Origin: UMGS1307 sp964523005
GTDB taxonomy: Bacteria; Bacillota; Clostridia; Oscillospirales; CAG-382
Direction: 5' to 3'
DNA: 14,836 bases
Assembly: GCA_964523005.1 (NCBI GenBank)
Contig: CAZFZL010000034.1
Location: 1 to 14,836 of the forward strand
Shown: piece after piece, positions 1 through 7,456 of the stretch
Position numbering within the stretch: position 1 is the stretch's first letter
Layout: each line of letters opens with the position of its first letter
Program-made: the position numbers and the translations under genes
Notes under the pieces: model-generated
What the model saw: the letters and a program-made list of their open reading frames with translations, nothing else
What the model was told of the DNA's origin: nothing
Databases searched by the model: none

Positions 1-1995
1 ATGACATATTTCGGGAAGGATGTCTCAGAGCTTTCGCTCGTAGAATGCGCGGCTCTTGCATCACTCCCGAAATCGCCTACAAAATACGACCCGATACGAA
101 ACCCCGAAAACAACCTTACACGACGCAGAACAGTACTCAAGCTCATGTATGAGCAGGAATGTATAACGTGGGAACAGTACAGGGATGCGTATGCAGTAGA
201 GGAACTGACTTTCGCCGAGGATGATAAGGAATACACGGAAACAATACACTCCTATTATATTGACGCTGTTATCGACGAGGTTATAGCAGACCTCATGGCA
301 AAAAAAGGGTATTCAAAGGAAATAGCCTCCGCATATCTGTATTCGGGCGGACTGAAGATAGTCACGTGTATGGATCCATTCGTCCAGGAAAGCATGGAAA
401 GTGTATACGAAAATTTCACCTTTGACGGCGAAGAGGATACGATAATCCCGCAGTCGGCGATGGTTGTCATGGACCCTGATACAGGTGATGTGCTCGGAAT
501 CGTCGGCGGACGCGGCGAAAAGAAGGAATCGCGCGGACTCAACAGGGCAACGCAAAGCACGCGTCAGTGCGGTTCATCAATAAAACCGCTTTCCGTATAT
601 TCGCTCGCACTTGAAAACGGATTTATAACCTACGGAGCGGTAATAGATGATACACCGCTCGTAACTGAAAAGAAAGACCCCGAGGACCCCACCACATCGA
701 ACAAGACCTGGCCTGTCAACTCGCCGGCTGGCTACCGTGGACTCACAACGATAAATTATGCAGTTTACCGTTCGCTCAACACCGTGTCTGCGAAGCTCGT
801 AACCGAGATGACACCGCAGCGCAGCTTTGACTTTCTTACCCAAAAGCTTCATTTTTCCACACTTGTGAAATCGTATACAAGCTCCGCGGGAACGTATTAT
901 ACCGATATAGCTGTTTCGCCTATGGCACACGGTGCTATGACCTTCGGTGTGACGGTTCGTGATATGTGTGCAGGCTACACTGTGCTTGCAAACGAAGGAA
1001 CATACTCCGCTCCGAGACTATATTCGGTCATAACCGATTCGTCCGGTACGATAGTTCTTGAGCAGCAGGAGGAACACGAGAATGTACTCAAGATAAGTAC
1101 GGCTTATATAATGACGAAGATGCTCGAAAATGTCGTCACGCAGCCTTCCGGTACCGGTTATAAGCTCACATTGAACAAAAAATCACACTTCCCGACGCTT
1201 CAGGTAGCGGGTAAGACCGGTACGACCGCCGAAGACCGCGACAGATATTTCTGCGGCTATACTCCCTATTATGTCGGAGCGACATGGTTTGGCTATGACA
1301 ACAACAAGGTGCTGTCTAAATATACATCCAACCCTGCCATGCAGCTTTGGGACCAGGTGATGATACTGTTGCATGAAAGAATATACGAAGAAGAAGGCGG
1401 TGTCTTCGAGACCTTTGATGTGCCCGGTGATGTTATAGAGGTAACCTATTGCAAGGACAGCGGCATGCTTCTGAGCGACAGCTGTGCGCTTGATTTGCGC
1501 GGCGATCGCTCGGAAACGGGGTATTTCTTGATAGGCACTGAGCCGACAGAGGAATGTGACAAGCACATCGTCGTGAAATGGGACAGCGTGACACAAGCGG
1601 TCGCATGTGATTACTGCCCACAGGAAAATCTCGTCGATATTGCGCTCGTGCTTAATGAATCGAGGGATTTTGCCCTTCAGGTATATGTCACGGACGCACA
1701 GTATATGTATCGTCCGGTGGATGCAACAACGGTAATGCCTGAAGCATATTCAAGCGATGAATATCCGAACACGCTTCCGTTCTTCTATTCAACAGTGGGT
1801 ATTGACAGATACTGCGGAATAACGCGTATCAAGGATGGCCACGCGGTAAACTGCTATTGCTGGGAACACGCAGCGCTCGCGCCTGAGACGAGCGAGGATG
1901 AATCAGTGAATGAAAGTACTGATGTCAGCGTCGACGAAAGCACTGACGAAAGCGCACAGGAGAGCACCGTTTCCATACCGAACCCGTGGGCGTAA
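1..1995 (+). CDS. Class A penicillin-binding protein (PBP1A-like), 5'-truncated by window
   Basis: This is the C-terminal 664 residues of a bifunctional peptidoglycan synthase. Family knowledge: an N-terminal membrane anchor and GT51 glycosyltransferase polymerise lipid II, and a transpeptidase domain cross-links the strands outside the membrane. Visible: residues 2-60 match the end of a GT51 domain (YFGKDVSELSLVECAAL, then SPTKYDP and a double-Arg helix), so the ATG at base 1 is almost certainly internal and the catalytic Glu of GT51 lies off-window. The transpeptidase motifs are intact: SSIK at 192-195 (nucleophile Ser192), SLN at 258-260 and KTGT at 405-408. After the transpeptidase come a Cys-containing segment (about 480-545) and a Ser/Asp/Glu-rich tail (about 632-658) ending in PNPWA. 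The gene ends in TAA and is followed by a hairpin. It is convergent with prmA, so the two do not share an operon. Identification as class A is firm; the exact orthologue is not. Confidence 0.93.
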   Translation: MTYFGKDVSELSLVECAALASLPKSPTKYDPIRNPENNLTRRRTVLKLMYEQECITWEQYRDAYAVEELTFAEDDKEYTETIHSYYIDAVIDEVIADLMAKKGYSKEIASAYLYSGGLKIVTCMDPFVQESMESVYENFTFDGEEDTIIPQSAMVVMDPDTGDVLGIVGGRGEKKESRGLNRATQSTRQCGSSIKPLSVYSLALENGFITYGAVIDDTPLVTEKKDPEDPTTSNKTWPVNSPAGYRGLTTINYAVYRSLNTVSAKLVTEMTPQRSFDFLTQKLHFSTLVKSYTSSAGTYYTDIAVSPMAHGAMTFGVTVRDMCAGYTVLANEGTYSAPRLYSVITDSSGTIVLEQQEEHENVLKISTAYIMTKMLENVVTQPSGTGYKLTLNKKSHFPTLQVAGKTGTTAEDRDRYFCGYTPYYVGATWFGYDNNKVLSKYTSNPAMQLWDQVMILLHERIYEEEGGVFETFDVPGDVIEVTYCKDSGMLLSDSCALDLRGDRSETGYFLIGTEPTEECDKHIVVKWDSVTQAVACDYCPQENLVDIALVLNESRDFALQVYVTDAQYMYRPVDATTVMPEAYSSDEYPNTLPFFYSTVGIDRYCGITRIKDGHAVNCYCWEHAALAPETSEDESVNESTDVSVDESTDESAQESTVSIPNPWA

Positions 1996-2007
1996 CAATA
2001 ATAAGAG

Positions 2008-2050
2008 AAGCTGTCGTATCGTGATATGCACGGTACGGCAGCTTTAATAA
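2008..2050. terminator. Hairpin between convergent PBP and prmA, possible bidirectional terminator
   Basis: A 14-bp stem with two G-T pairs is formed by 2008-2021 and 2031-2044 around a 9-base loop. It lies 12 bases after the PBP stop and 15 bases beyond the prmA stop. The T tract is weak on both sides (TTTAATAAT on +, TCTTATTATT on -), so termination in either direction is plausible but not certain. Confidence 0.55.
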
Positions 2051-2059
2051 TATGCGTAC

Positions 2060-3028
2060 TTATTTTTTTGTAAAAACGACAGTGACCCAGTCGTTTTTCT
2101 CGTATTCCTTTTCTCTTTTAAAACCGTGAGAAGCCAGCACAGAAATTACTGCATCTTTTTTCTCGGCTATTATACCTGAGCAGATGAGTGTCTTCCCGGC
2201 GGTGAGCGACGCCGCGAAAACGGGAGCCATCATTATAAGCACGTCGGCTACGATGTTCGCGAGTATCAGATCACACGAGAGAGAGGCGATACGCGCTGCA
2301 AGATAGCGGTTTTCATTCACATTTCCGCATATAGCCGTAAAACGCGGCGCGGCAAATCCGTTTTTCTTTGCGTTCTCCTGCGCGATGGCGACGGCGTTCT
2401 CGTCTATATCTACTGCCGCTACGCTTTTTGCACCGAGCTTGAGTGAAGCGATGCCGAGTATTCCGCTTCCGCAACCAATGTCTGCTATGACAGCGTTTTT
2501 ATGCGTGTGAATAAACTGCTCAAGAGCAGTCAAGCAAAGCGCAGTTGTTTCGTGCTGACCGGTGCCGAATGAGCTGCCGGGATCAAGCTCAAGTATTGTT
2601 TTCCTGTTGCCTTCGTATTTTTCCCATGATGGCTGTATTACGATGTCTTCGCCTATTTCGAGCGGCTTGAAATATTGCTTCCAATTATTTGCCCAATCGT
2701 TATCGTCGATTTGTTTCTCGGTTATCTCAAGACTTCCGAAGCCTTTTTCCGTTTCTCTGAGCGCGGAAATACTGTTTTTGACGCTTTCAGCCAGCGCCTT
2801 ATCCTGATTTGAATCGGAGAGGTACAGAATCTGAAGGCTTTCGCCTTCGGCAAGCTTCATAAGACTGTCGTCTACATAATCCCACGGAACACTTTTATCG
2901 TGTAGAAACTCCTTGAAATCCTCAGGATCCTGAGTGACGAAATATGTCACGCCAAGCGCGATAAGGCGGTCGGCTACCGGCTGCGCGCCGGCAGTATTCG
3001 TGTGTATTGTTAATTCATTGTATATCAT
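2060..3028 (-). CDS. prmA: Ribosomal protein L11 methyltransferase
   Basis: A 322-residue cytoplasmic SAM-dependent enzyme that, by family, trimethylates ribosomal protein L11. Visible: an N-terminal substrate-binding region (about 1-110), then the PrmA-specific stretch LDPGSSFGTGQHET at 148-161, SAM motif I DIGCGSG at 183-189 followed by an acidic AAVDID strand end, and the ANIVADVL motif at 257-264. Length and domain order are normal for the family. The ATG is supported by AAGGAAG at 3037-3043 (minus strand), 8 bases upstream. A good promoter lies 32 bases upstream of the start codon (3060-3088). The gene stands alone here: it is convergent with the PBP and divergent from the DUF2156 gene. 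Family members often lie near dnaJ or rsmE genes; neither is present in this window. Confidence 0.95.
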   Translation of the reverse strand: MIYNELTIHTNTAGAQPVADRLIALGVTYFVTQDPEDFKEFLHDKSVPWDYVDDSLMKLAEGESLQILYLSDSNQDKALAESVKNSISALRETEKGFGSLEITEKQIDDNDWANNWKQYFKPLEIGEDIVIQPSWEKYEGNRKTILELDPGSSFGTGQHETTALCLTALEQFIHTHKNAVIADIGCGSGILGIASLKLGAKSVAAVDIDENAVAIAQENAKKNGFAAPRFTAICGNVNENRYLAARIASLSCDLILANIVADVLIMMAPVFAASLTAGKTLICSGIIAEKKDAVISVLASHGFKREKEYEKNDWVTVVFTKK

Positions 3029-3059
3029 CGTTCCGGCTTCCTTTTGGTTTATTCAATAG

Positions 3060-3088
3060 AAGATAACATAAAAAAGCTCTTTTGTCAA
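3060..3088 (-). promoter_or_regulatory. Promoter for prmA (SigA type)
   Basis: On the minus strand a perfect -35 TTGACA (3083-3088) is followed by a 17-bp spacer and TATCTT (3060-3065) as -10, which matches the consensus at 4 of 6 positions. Transcription would start near 3053, leaving a leader of about 25 bases with the AAGGAAG ribosome binding site. Confidence 0.65.
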
Positions 3089-3123
3089 TGTGCTTCGGCA
3101 ATAATTGCGTTGACAAGAGCTTT
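3073..3123. repeat. Imperfect inverted repeat joining the two divergent -35 boxes
   Basis: Left arm 3073-3088 and right arm 3110-3123 are inverted copies: AAAGCTCT plus GTCAA pairs with TTGAC plus AGAGCTTT, with two extra T in the left arm. Each arm contains the TTGACA of one divergent promoter and extends into its spacer. This could be a binding site for one regulator acting on both promoters, or a product of shared -35 consensus plus the AGCT core; the sequence alone does not decide. Confidence 0.6.
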
Positions 3124-3138
3124 GCGCAGTGATAAAAT
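3110..3138 (+). promoter_or_regulatory. Promoter for the DUF2156 / serine hydrolase unit
   Basis: Perfect -35 TTGACA (3110-3115), 17-bp spacer, -10 TAAAAT (3133-3138, 5 of 6 matches). Predicted start near 3145 gives a leader of about 28 bases before the ATG at 3173. This also argues against the upstream ATG at 3044, which would lie before the promoter. Confidence 0.78.
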
Positions 3139-3172
3139 ATTCGGTAGAATGAAAATGCGAAGGAAAAAATAT

Positions 3173-4054
3173 ATGAATGTATATAAAAAGCTTGAAGTTT
3201 CGGATATAGAAACACTATATCCGTTTTTTAATAAATACAAAAAGCACATCTGCGATTTCACCGTCGGCGGACTGCTTATGTGGCGCGATTGGTATGATAC
3301 GTATTTTTATATTAAAGACGATATCCTTTATATCCGCGCAAAGCTTGACGGGAATACGGTCTTCACGTTTCTCGGAAACGACAACGTGAAGGCGGTCGGG
3401 AATATAATTAAGGCATGTGAGCAAAACAGCATTCCTTTTGAACTCTGCTCAGTCACTCAGCGCGTGCTTGACGATATAACACCGGTATACTGCCTTGATG
3501 CGCAGCCGCAGCGCGATCTGTTCGATTACATCTACGACGCGAATGACATCATTACACTTTCAGGCAGAAAATACAACGGACAGCGCAACCATATCAACCG
3601 TTTTAAAAAGACCTATCCCGACTGGAGCTTCGATGAGATCACCTGTGAAAACCGAACGCAGGCGCTCGAATTCTATACCGCCTACAAAGCGGAACGGCTG
3701 AAAGCGTTCGAAGCGGCGAGCGAGGAGAGCAATAAGGTGATAGAAGCGCTTCGTCATTTCTGCGAATACCACCTTTTCGGAGCGGTTCTCAGAGCCAAAG
3801 GCAAGATCGTCGGAATATCGCTCGGTGAGATTGTCGGCGATATGCTGTTCGTCCATATAGAAAAAGGACTCACTGAATACAGCGGTGTCTATCCGATGCT
3901 CGTCAACTGCTTTGCACAAAAATTCGTCACACCGGATGTGAAGTATATCAACAGGGAAGAGGATGAGGGCGACGAGGGGCTGCGGACGTCGAAGCTGTCA
4001 TATCATCCGCTGCTGCTGAAGGAAAAATACAAGGTCACACTCAAAAAAGCGTAA
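3173..4054 (+). CDS. DUF2156 (phosphatidylglycerol lysyltransferase C-terminal-like) protein
   Basis: A 293-residue soluble protein of the DUF2156 family, which has tandem GNAT-like folds and is related to the cytoplasmic transferase half of MprF. Members of the stand-alone type lack the MprF membrane domain, as here, and their substrates are mostly unknown. Visible family signatures: KYNGQRNHINRFKKTYPDW in the middle, GISLGEIVGDMLFVHIEKG further on, and INREEDEGDEGLRTSKLSYHP near the C terminus. The start at 3173 is chosen because AAGGA (3160-3164) sits 8 bases upstream and a consensus promoter lies at 3110-3138; the longer open frame from 3044 would add 43 residues without family character. 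The serine hydrolase gene follows after 13 bases and is probably co-transcribed. The family call is strong; the chemical role is unknown. Confidence 0.88.
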   Translation: MNVYKKLEVSDIETLYPFFNKYKKHICDFTVGGLLMWRDWYDTYFYIKDDILYIRAKLDGNTVFTFLGNDNVKAVGNIIKACEQNSIPFELCSVTQRVLDDITPVYCLDAQPQRDLFDYIYDANDIITLSGRKYNGQRNHINRFKKTYPDWSFDEITCENRTQALEFYTAYKAERLKAFEAASEESNKVIEALRHFCEYHLFGAVLRAKGKIVGISLGEIVGDMLFVHIEKGLTEYSGVYPMLVNCFAQKFVTPDVKYINREEDEGDEGLRTSKLSYHPLLLKEKYKVTLKKA

Positions 4055-4067
4055 GAGAGGAATTGCC

Positions 4068-5156
4068 ATGAAGGATTTTTCGTCAACAGAAAGACTGATC
4101 GCAAATGCTATTGAAAAAAGAATGATACCCGGTTGCGTCTGTGCTGTGGGAGACAGGGACGGAGTGAAATATCTGAAGGCATTCGGCAAAAAAAGACTGT
4201 TTCACGACGATGCGCCCTGCTTTGAGCTCTTCCCTGAAACCGTCCCGTCTGACGCTCCGGACACCGATGAAAACACGATGTACGATATGGCGTCATGCAC
4301 GAAGGTGCTGGCGACGACTGCCGTCACACTGAAGCTTATGTGTGCCGGAGAATTTTGCCTGAGCGACAAGGTATCGCGTTTTATCGACGTACCGTCCGAC
4401 AAGCATGACATAGAGATATTCCATCTGCTCACTCATACGAGCGGGATAATAGGCTACGATATTCTTGAAAATCTTGCGCTGTCGCCTGATGAGGCGCTCA
4501 ACGCCATTTTCAATTATCCGCTCAGACATAAGATCGGTGAAGAGGTCGAGTATTCGTGCGTCGGCTTCATGATGCTCACAAAAATCATTGAAGCGGTGAC
4601 AGGCGAAAAGCTTGATGTCCTTGCAAAACGGATGGTTTTTGATCCCCTCGGAATGAAAGACACCTGTTTCAATCCGAAAAAATACGGTTATACGGATTTT
4701 GCGGCGACGGAATACAGCAAAAAGCTCAAAAGATATAAATGCGGTGAAGTGCACGATGAAAACGCGCTGTTTCTCGGCGGAGTATCGGGCAACGCCGGAT
4801 TGTTCTCCACGGCAGGCGACACTGCAAAGTTTGCCCTCATGCTCGCTCGCGGCGGAGACGGGTTCTTGCCCGAATGCGTAGTCGAAGCGGCGCGCACCGA
4901 CTGTACGCCCGGGCTGAGCGACGCGCGCGGCCTCGGATTCCTCGTAAGACGCAACAGATATTCGCCCGCCGGCGATTTTTTCTCGTCCGGCTCGTTCGGT
5001 CATTCCGGATATACCGGTACTGCCTTTTATATCGATCCGAAAACGAGTGTGTTCGGCGTGCTTCTTACGAACCGCGTACATTTCACGCGCGCCAACGAAG
5101 AGCTGCTGCGCTTCAGACATCTGTTCTACAACAATATCAGCGCTGTTATGAACTGA
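4068..5156 (+). CDS. Serine hydrolase of the beta-lactamase / class C PBP-like family
   Basis: A 362-residue protein of the serine beta-lactamase-like superfamily, whose members hydrolyse amide or ester bonds by an acyl-serine mechanism (esterases, DD-peptidases, muropeptide amidases). Visible: SCTK at 76-79 (nucleophile Ser76, base Lys79) in the context YDMASCTKV; Tyr162 in YSCVGF at the place of the usual YxN motif, with Cys instead of Asn; and HSGYTGT at 312-318 replacing KTG. The segment LLTNRVH near the C terminus resembles secreted Bacillus YbbE/AmiE-like amidases, but no signal peptide or lipobox is present, so a cytoplasmic location is inferred. The start has GAGAGGAAT just upstream, 13 bases after the DUF2156 stop, indicating one operon. 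A strong terminator follows. Superfamily placement is firm; substrate is unknown. Confidence 0.88.
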   Translation: MKDFSSTERLIANAIEKRMIPGCVCAVGDRDGVKYLKAFGKKRLFHDDAPCFELFPETVPSDAPDTDENTMYDMASCTKVLATTAVTLKLMCAGEFCLSDKVSRFIDVPSDKHDIEIFHLLTHTSGIIGYDILENLALSPDEALNAIFNYPLRHKIGEEVEYSCVGFMMLTKIIEAVTGEKLDVLAKRMVFDPLGMKDTCFNPKKYGYTDFAATEYSKKLKRYKCGEVHDENALFLGGVSGNAGLFSTAGDTAKFALMLARGGDGFLPECVVEAARTDCTPGLSDARGLGFLVRRNRYSPAGDFFSSGSFGHSGYTGTAFYIDPKTSVFGVLLTNRVHFTRANEELLRFRHLFYNNISAVMN

Positions 5157-5161
5157 TAGAA

Positions 5162-5198
5162 AGCCGGCAGAAGCAATACTTCTGCCGGCTGAATTTTT
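5162..5198. terminator. Strong hairpin terminator, convergent junction
   Basis: A perfect 12-bp stem, 5162-5173 with 5179-5190 (AGCCGGCAGAAG and its complement), encloses a 5-base loop and is followed on + by GAATTTTTAT. It begins 6 bases after the serine hydrolase stop. On the minus strand the same hairpin is followed by only a short T run, so it terminates the plus transcript clearly and may also end the GGDEF-EAL transcript. Confidence 0.85.
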
Positions 5199-5204
5199 AT
5201 GATT

Positions 5205-7394
5205 TTATGAATGAAGTCCGCTCAATATTGCCGGCAGATCGCTTTCGCTCACCGGCTTCGCGTACAGGAACCCCTGCGCATAGGTACAGCCGAGCGATTT
5301 GAGAAGCGCGTCTGCCTCTTCGCTCTCAACGCCCTGCGCGACGCATAAGCATCCGATACTCTTCGTCATGGAGATCATGCCGGAGAGTATTTCTTTTCCT
5401 CTTTCGCTGTCAAGCGCGGCTGCCGTTACGCTTTTGTCAAGCTTGACGTACTCTGCCGGTATCTCGCTGAGCAGCCTTATCGATGAGAGCATCTCGCCGA
5501 ATTTGTCAATGGCAAGCCCGAATCCTGCGGAATGCAGACTCTGCGCGAGAGAAAGCAGCAGCAACGGATCTCTGGAGAACGTCTCCTCTGTCAGCTCGAT
5601 GACGAACAGCTTCGGATCGAGCGCGTATTTGCGCACGGTCCCCGTTATGCGCGCCGTGAATCCCGTGTCGAACATATTGGACGCCGAGAAGTTCACTGAC
5701 ATCTTCATGCCGCCGAATGCGCCGTCGTTGAGGTTTGCGAGTGTTTTGCATACGCGTTCAAATATGTAAGTATCGAAGATGACCGACTGGCCGTTTTTCT
5801 CGAACACGGGAAGAAACGATAACGGCGATTCGGCTGTCCCGTCCGGCAGAATGTGACGCGCAAGCGCTTCGCACGCTACGAATTTGCCGCTTTCAAGCTC
5901 TTTGAGCGGCTGGAAGAATGGAATGTATTCGTTGCCGTTTATCGCGCGCGTGAGATCAGCCGAAAGCCTTGCCTGTGCTATGCGGCTCCCGTGGAGCGTC
6001 GCGTCGTAGAAAGCGTATTTGCGTTCGGCTGACGTCTTTGCCGCCTGTCTTGCGACCGATGCCCGGTCGCGCAGCGTGTCGGCAGGCAGAAACGGGTCAG
6101 ATACGGGATAGATCCCGAAAACGAACGAAAGCGTATATCCCTGTTCAGTTTTTGAGAGGGCGTTTTTCAGCCGTTCGATCCGGGCAGTCATCTCCTGCTC
6201 GCTCCTGTATTGCAGCAACATCAGGAAACGCTCGCCCCCGGCGCGGCATATGAGCTCATTTTCGGAGCACTCGCTTTTCAGCAGCTGCGCGGCGTTCTTT
6301 ATTGTTTTATCCCCGGCTTCATAGCCGTACAGCGCGTTGAACCGTTCGAATGAGTCTATGTCCGTGTCTACAACGGCGAACGTACCGGGCGGCGCCGAAA
6401 CGACGCGCTGCGCCATGGGTACGCGCATACCCTGATAATTCAGCAGCCCTGTCAGTGCGTCGGTCTGTGAGACCTTCAGCTGTACGAGCTTGTCCTTGAC
6501 GTTTCTGTTGTAGTAAGTGATGAATGCAAATATACTCACTCCGATAAGCAGCACGCCGATAGCCACTGCCATCAGCAGCAGTGTATTTGACGCGGCGTTT
6601 ACCGACGCCGCAGGGAGCATATAGATTATATACCAGTCGTTGAAGCCGAGCGATGCAACCGCGTAACGCATATCGCCGAACGTACCGCTTGTCTTGTCCC
6701 GGTCGAGTGAAAGCGTGATAAGCTCACTGTATGCGTCCTTGTTCGTTTGGCTGTACGATGAGTCGGAGCCGATCGAGTCAACGACATATGAGCCGTCGGC
6801 AGTCGTTACGCAGAAATATCCGTTGTCAGACGTAGTTCCGAGCAGCTCACGCAGCACGGACGCTTCGATTATGCTGTAAACATAGCCGCTCGACAGCGCG
6901 CCGAGCTTTACGGGGACTGCAAAAAGATGTATTGCCGTCCCGTCGGTATCGGCGTAGCTTTCTGTAATTATTCCGGTAACGTCGCCGGTTATCGTCACCA
7001 CGGAGGAAGCAAACAGCTCCATGCCGTTGAAGGTGTACGATTCGCCCTTCGTATCGTACGCTGTACCGTCCTGAGTGATGATGCCGAGACTGCGGCAGTA
7101 TTCCTTCTGCGAAATACAGCCGAGCAGCTCCGCACAAAGGCTTGGGTCGGAATACGCGTTGCTTTCGATTATTTCGGCGACTGTCTCAAGCTCACGAAGC
7201 TCACCTGCAAACCGTTCTGCAAGCGTCTGTGAAGCCTGACGCGCCGAGCTGTTCATCGATGAATCGATCGAAGAAAGGGTTATCTGGCGCACGGCTGCCC
7301 AATATGCGCCGAAGAACGCAACAATCAGCACGATGCATAATATGCCGGCTGCGATCATTCCGCCGGTACGCTTTTTTTCGGTAATGTCAGTCAC
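5205..7394 (-). CDS. Membrane sensor with Cache-like, degenerate GGDEF and degenerate EAL domains
   Basis: A 729-residue protein with a short cytoplasmic N terminus, TM1 (about 12-34), an extracytoplasmic Cache-like sensor region (about 36-268), TM2 (about 271-295), then GGDEF and EAL domains. Such proteins make or break c-di-GMP when active. Here the GGDEF site reads GGERF (386-390), with the fourth residue, normally Glu, replaced by Arg. In EAL, the EAL motif (509-511), the Asn of VNFSA, the Glu of IELTEE, KLD and QGF remain. However, the DDFG loop reads DKFG (630-633), and the catalytic AEGVE Glu is Gln687 (AQGVE). Both activities are therefore probably lost, leaving a possible nucleotide-binding or signalling role. 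The start is GTG with GGAAGGAG (7404-7411) 9 bases upstream. The gene has its own promoter and is convergent with the serine hydrolase. Fold assignment is firm; the inactivity is inferred. Confidence 0.92.
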   Translation of the reverse strand: MTDITEKKRTGGMIAAGILCIVLIVAFFGAYWAAVRQITLSSIDSSMNSSARQASQTLAERFAGELRELETVAEIIESNAYSDPSLCAELLGCISQKEYCRSLGIITQDGTAYDTKGESYTFNGMELFASSVVTITGDVTGIITESYADTDGTAIHLFAVPVKLGALSSGYVYSIIEASVLRELLGTTSDNGYFCVTTADGSYVVDSIGSDSSYSQTNKDAYSELITLSLDRDKTSGTFGDMRYAVASLGFNDWYIIYMLPAASVNAASNTLLLMAVAIGVLLIGVSIFAFITYYNRNVKDKLVQLKVSQTDALTGLLNYQGMRVPMAQRVVSAPPGTFAVVDTDIDSFERFNALYGYEAGDKTIKNAAQLLKSECSENELICRAGGERFLMLLQYRSEQEMTARIERLKNALSKTEQGYTLSFVFGIYPVSDPFLPADTLRDRASVARQAAKTSAERKYAFYDATLHGSRIAQARLSADLTRAINGNEYIPFFQPLKELESGKFVACEALARHILPDGTAESPLSFLPVFEKNGQSVIFDTYIFERVCKTLANLNDGAFGGMKMSVNFSASNMFDTGFTARITGTVRKYALDPKLFVIELTEETFSRDPLLLLSLAQSLHSAGFGLAIDKFGEMLSSIRLLSEIPAEYVKLDKSVTAAALDSERGKEILSGMISMTKSIGCLCVAQGVESEEADALLKSLGCTYAQGFLYAKPVSESDLPAILSGLHS

Positions 7395-7424
7395 AGCGTG
7401 AGTCTCCTTCCTTCGACTTCCGAT

Positions 7425-7453
7425 ATTATACGATACTTATTTTCACATTTCAA
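7425..7453 (-). promoter_or_regulatory. Promoter for the GGDEF-EAL gene
   Basis: On the minus strand TTGAAA (7448-7453) is followed by a 17-bp spacer and a perfect TATAAT (7425-7430). It sits in the 62-base gap behind the GH172 stop codon. No hairpin terminator lies between, so the gene may also receive read-through from the upstream operon. Confidence 0.8.
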
Positions 7454-7456
7454 GCT

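Noticed and set aside
3044..3172. Longer start for the DUF2156 gene
   Set aside because: It would begin upstream of the consensus promoter at 3110-3138, and the added residues do not resemble the family.
4293..5120. Minus-strand open frame (275 codons) opposite the serine hydrolase
   Set aside because: The plus-strand gene has all catalytic motifs in order; the antisense translation is Arg-rich without recognisable domains.
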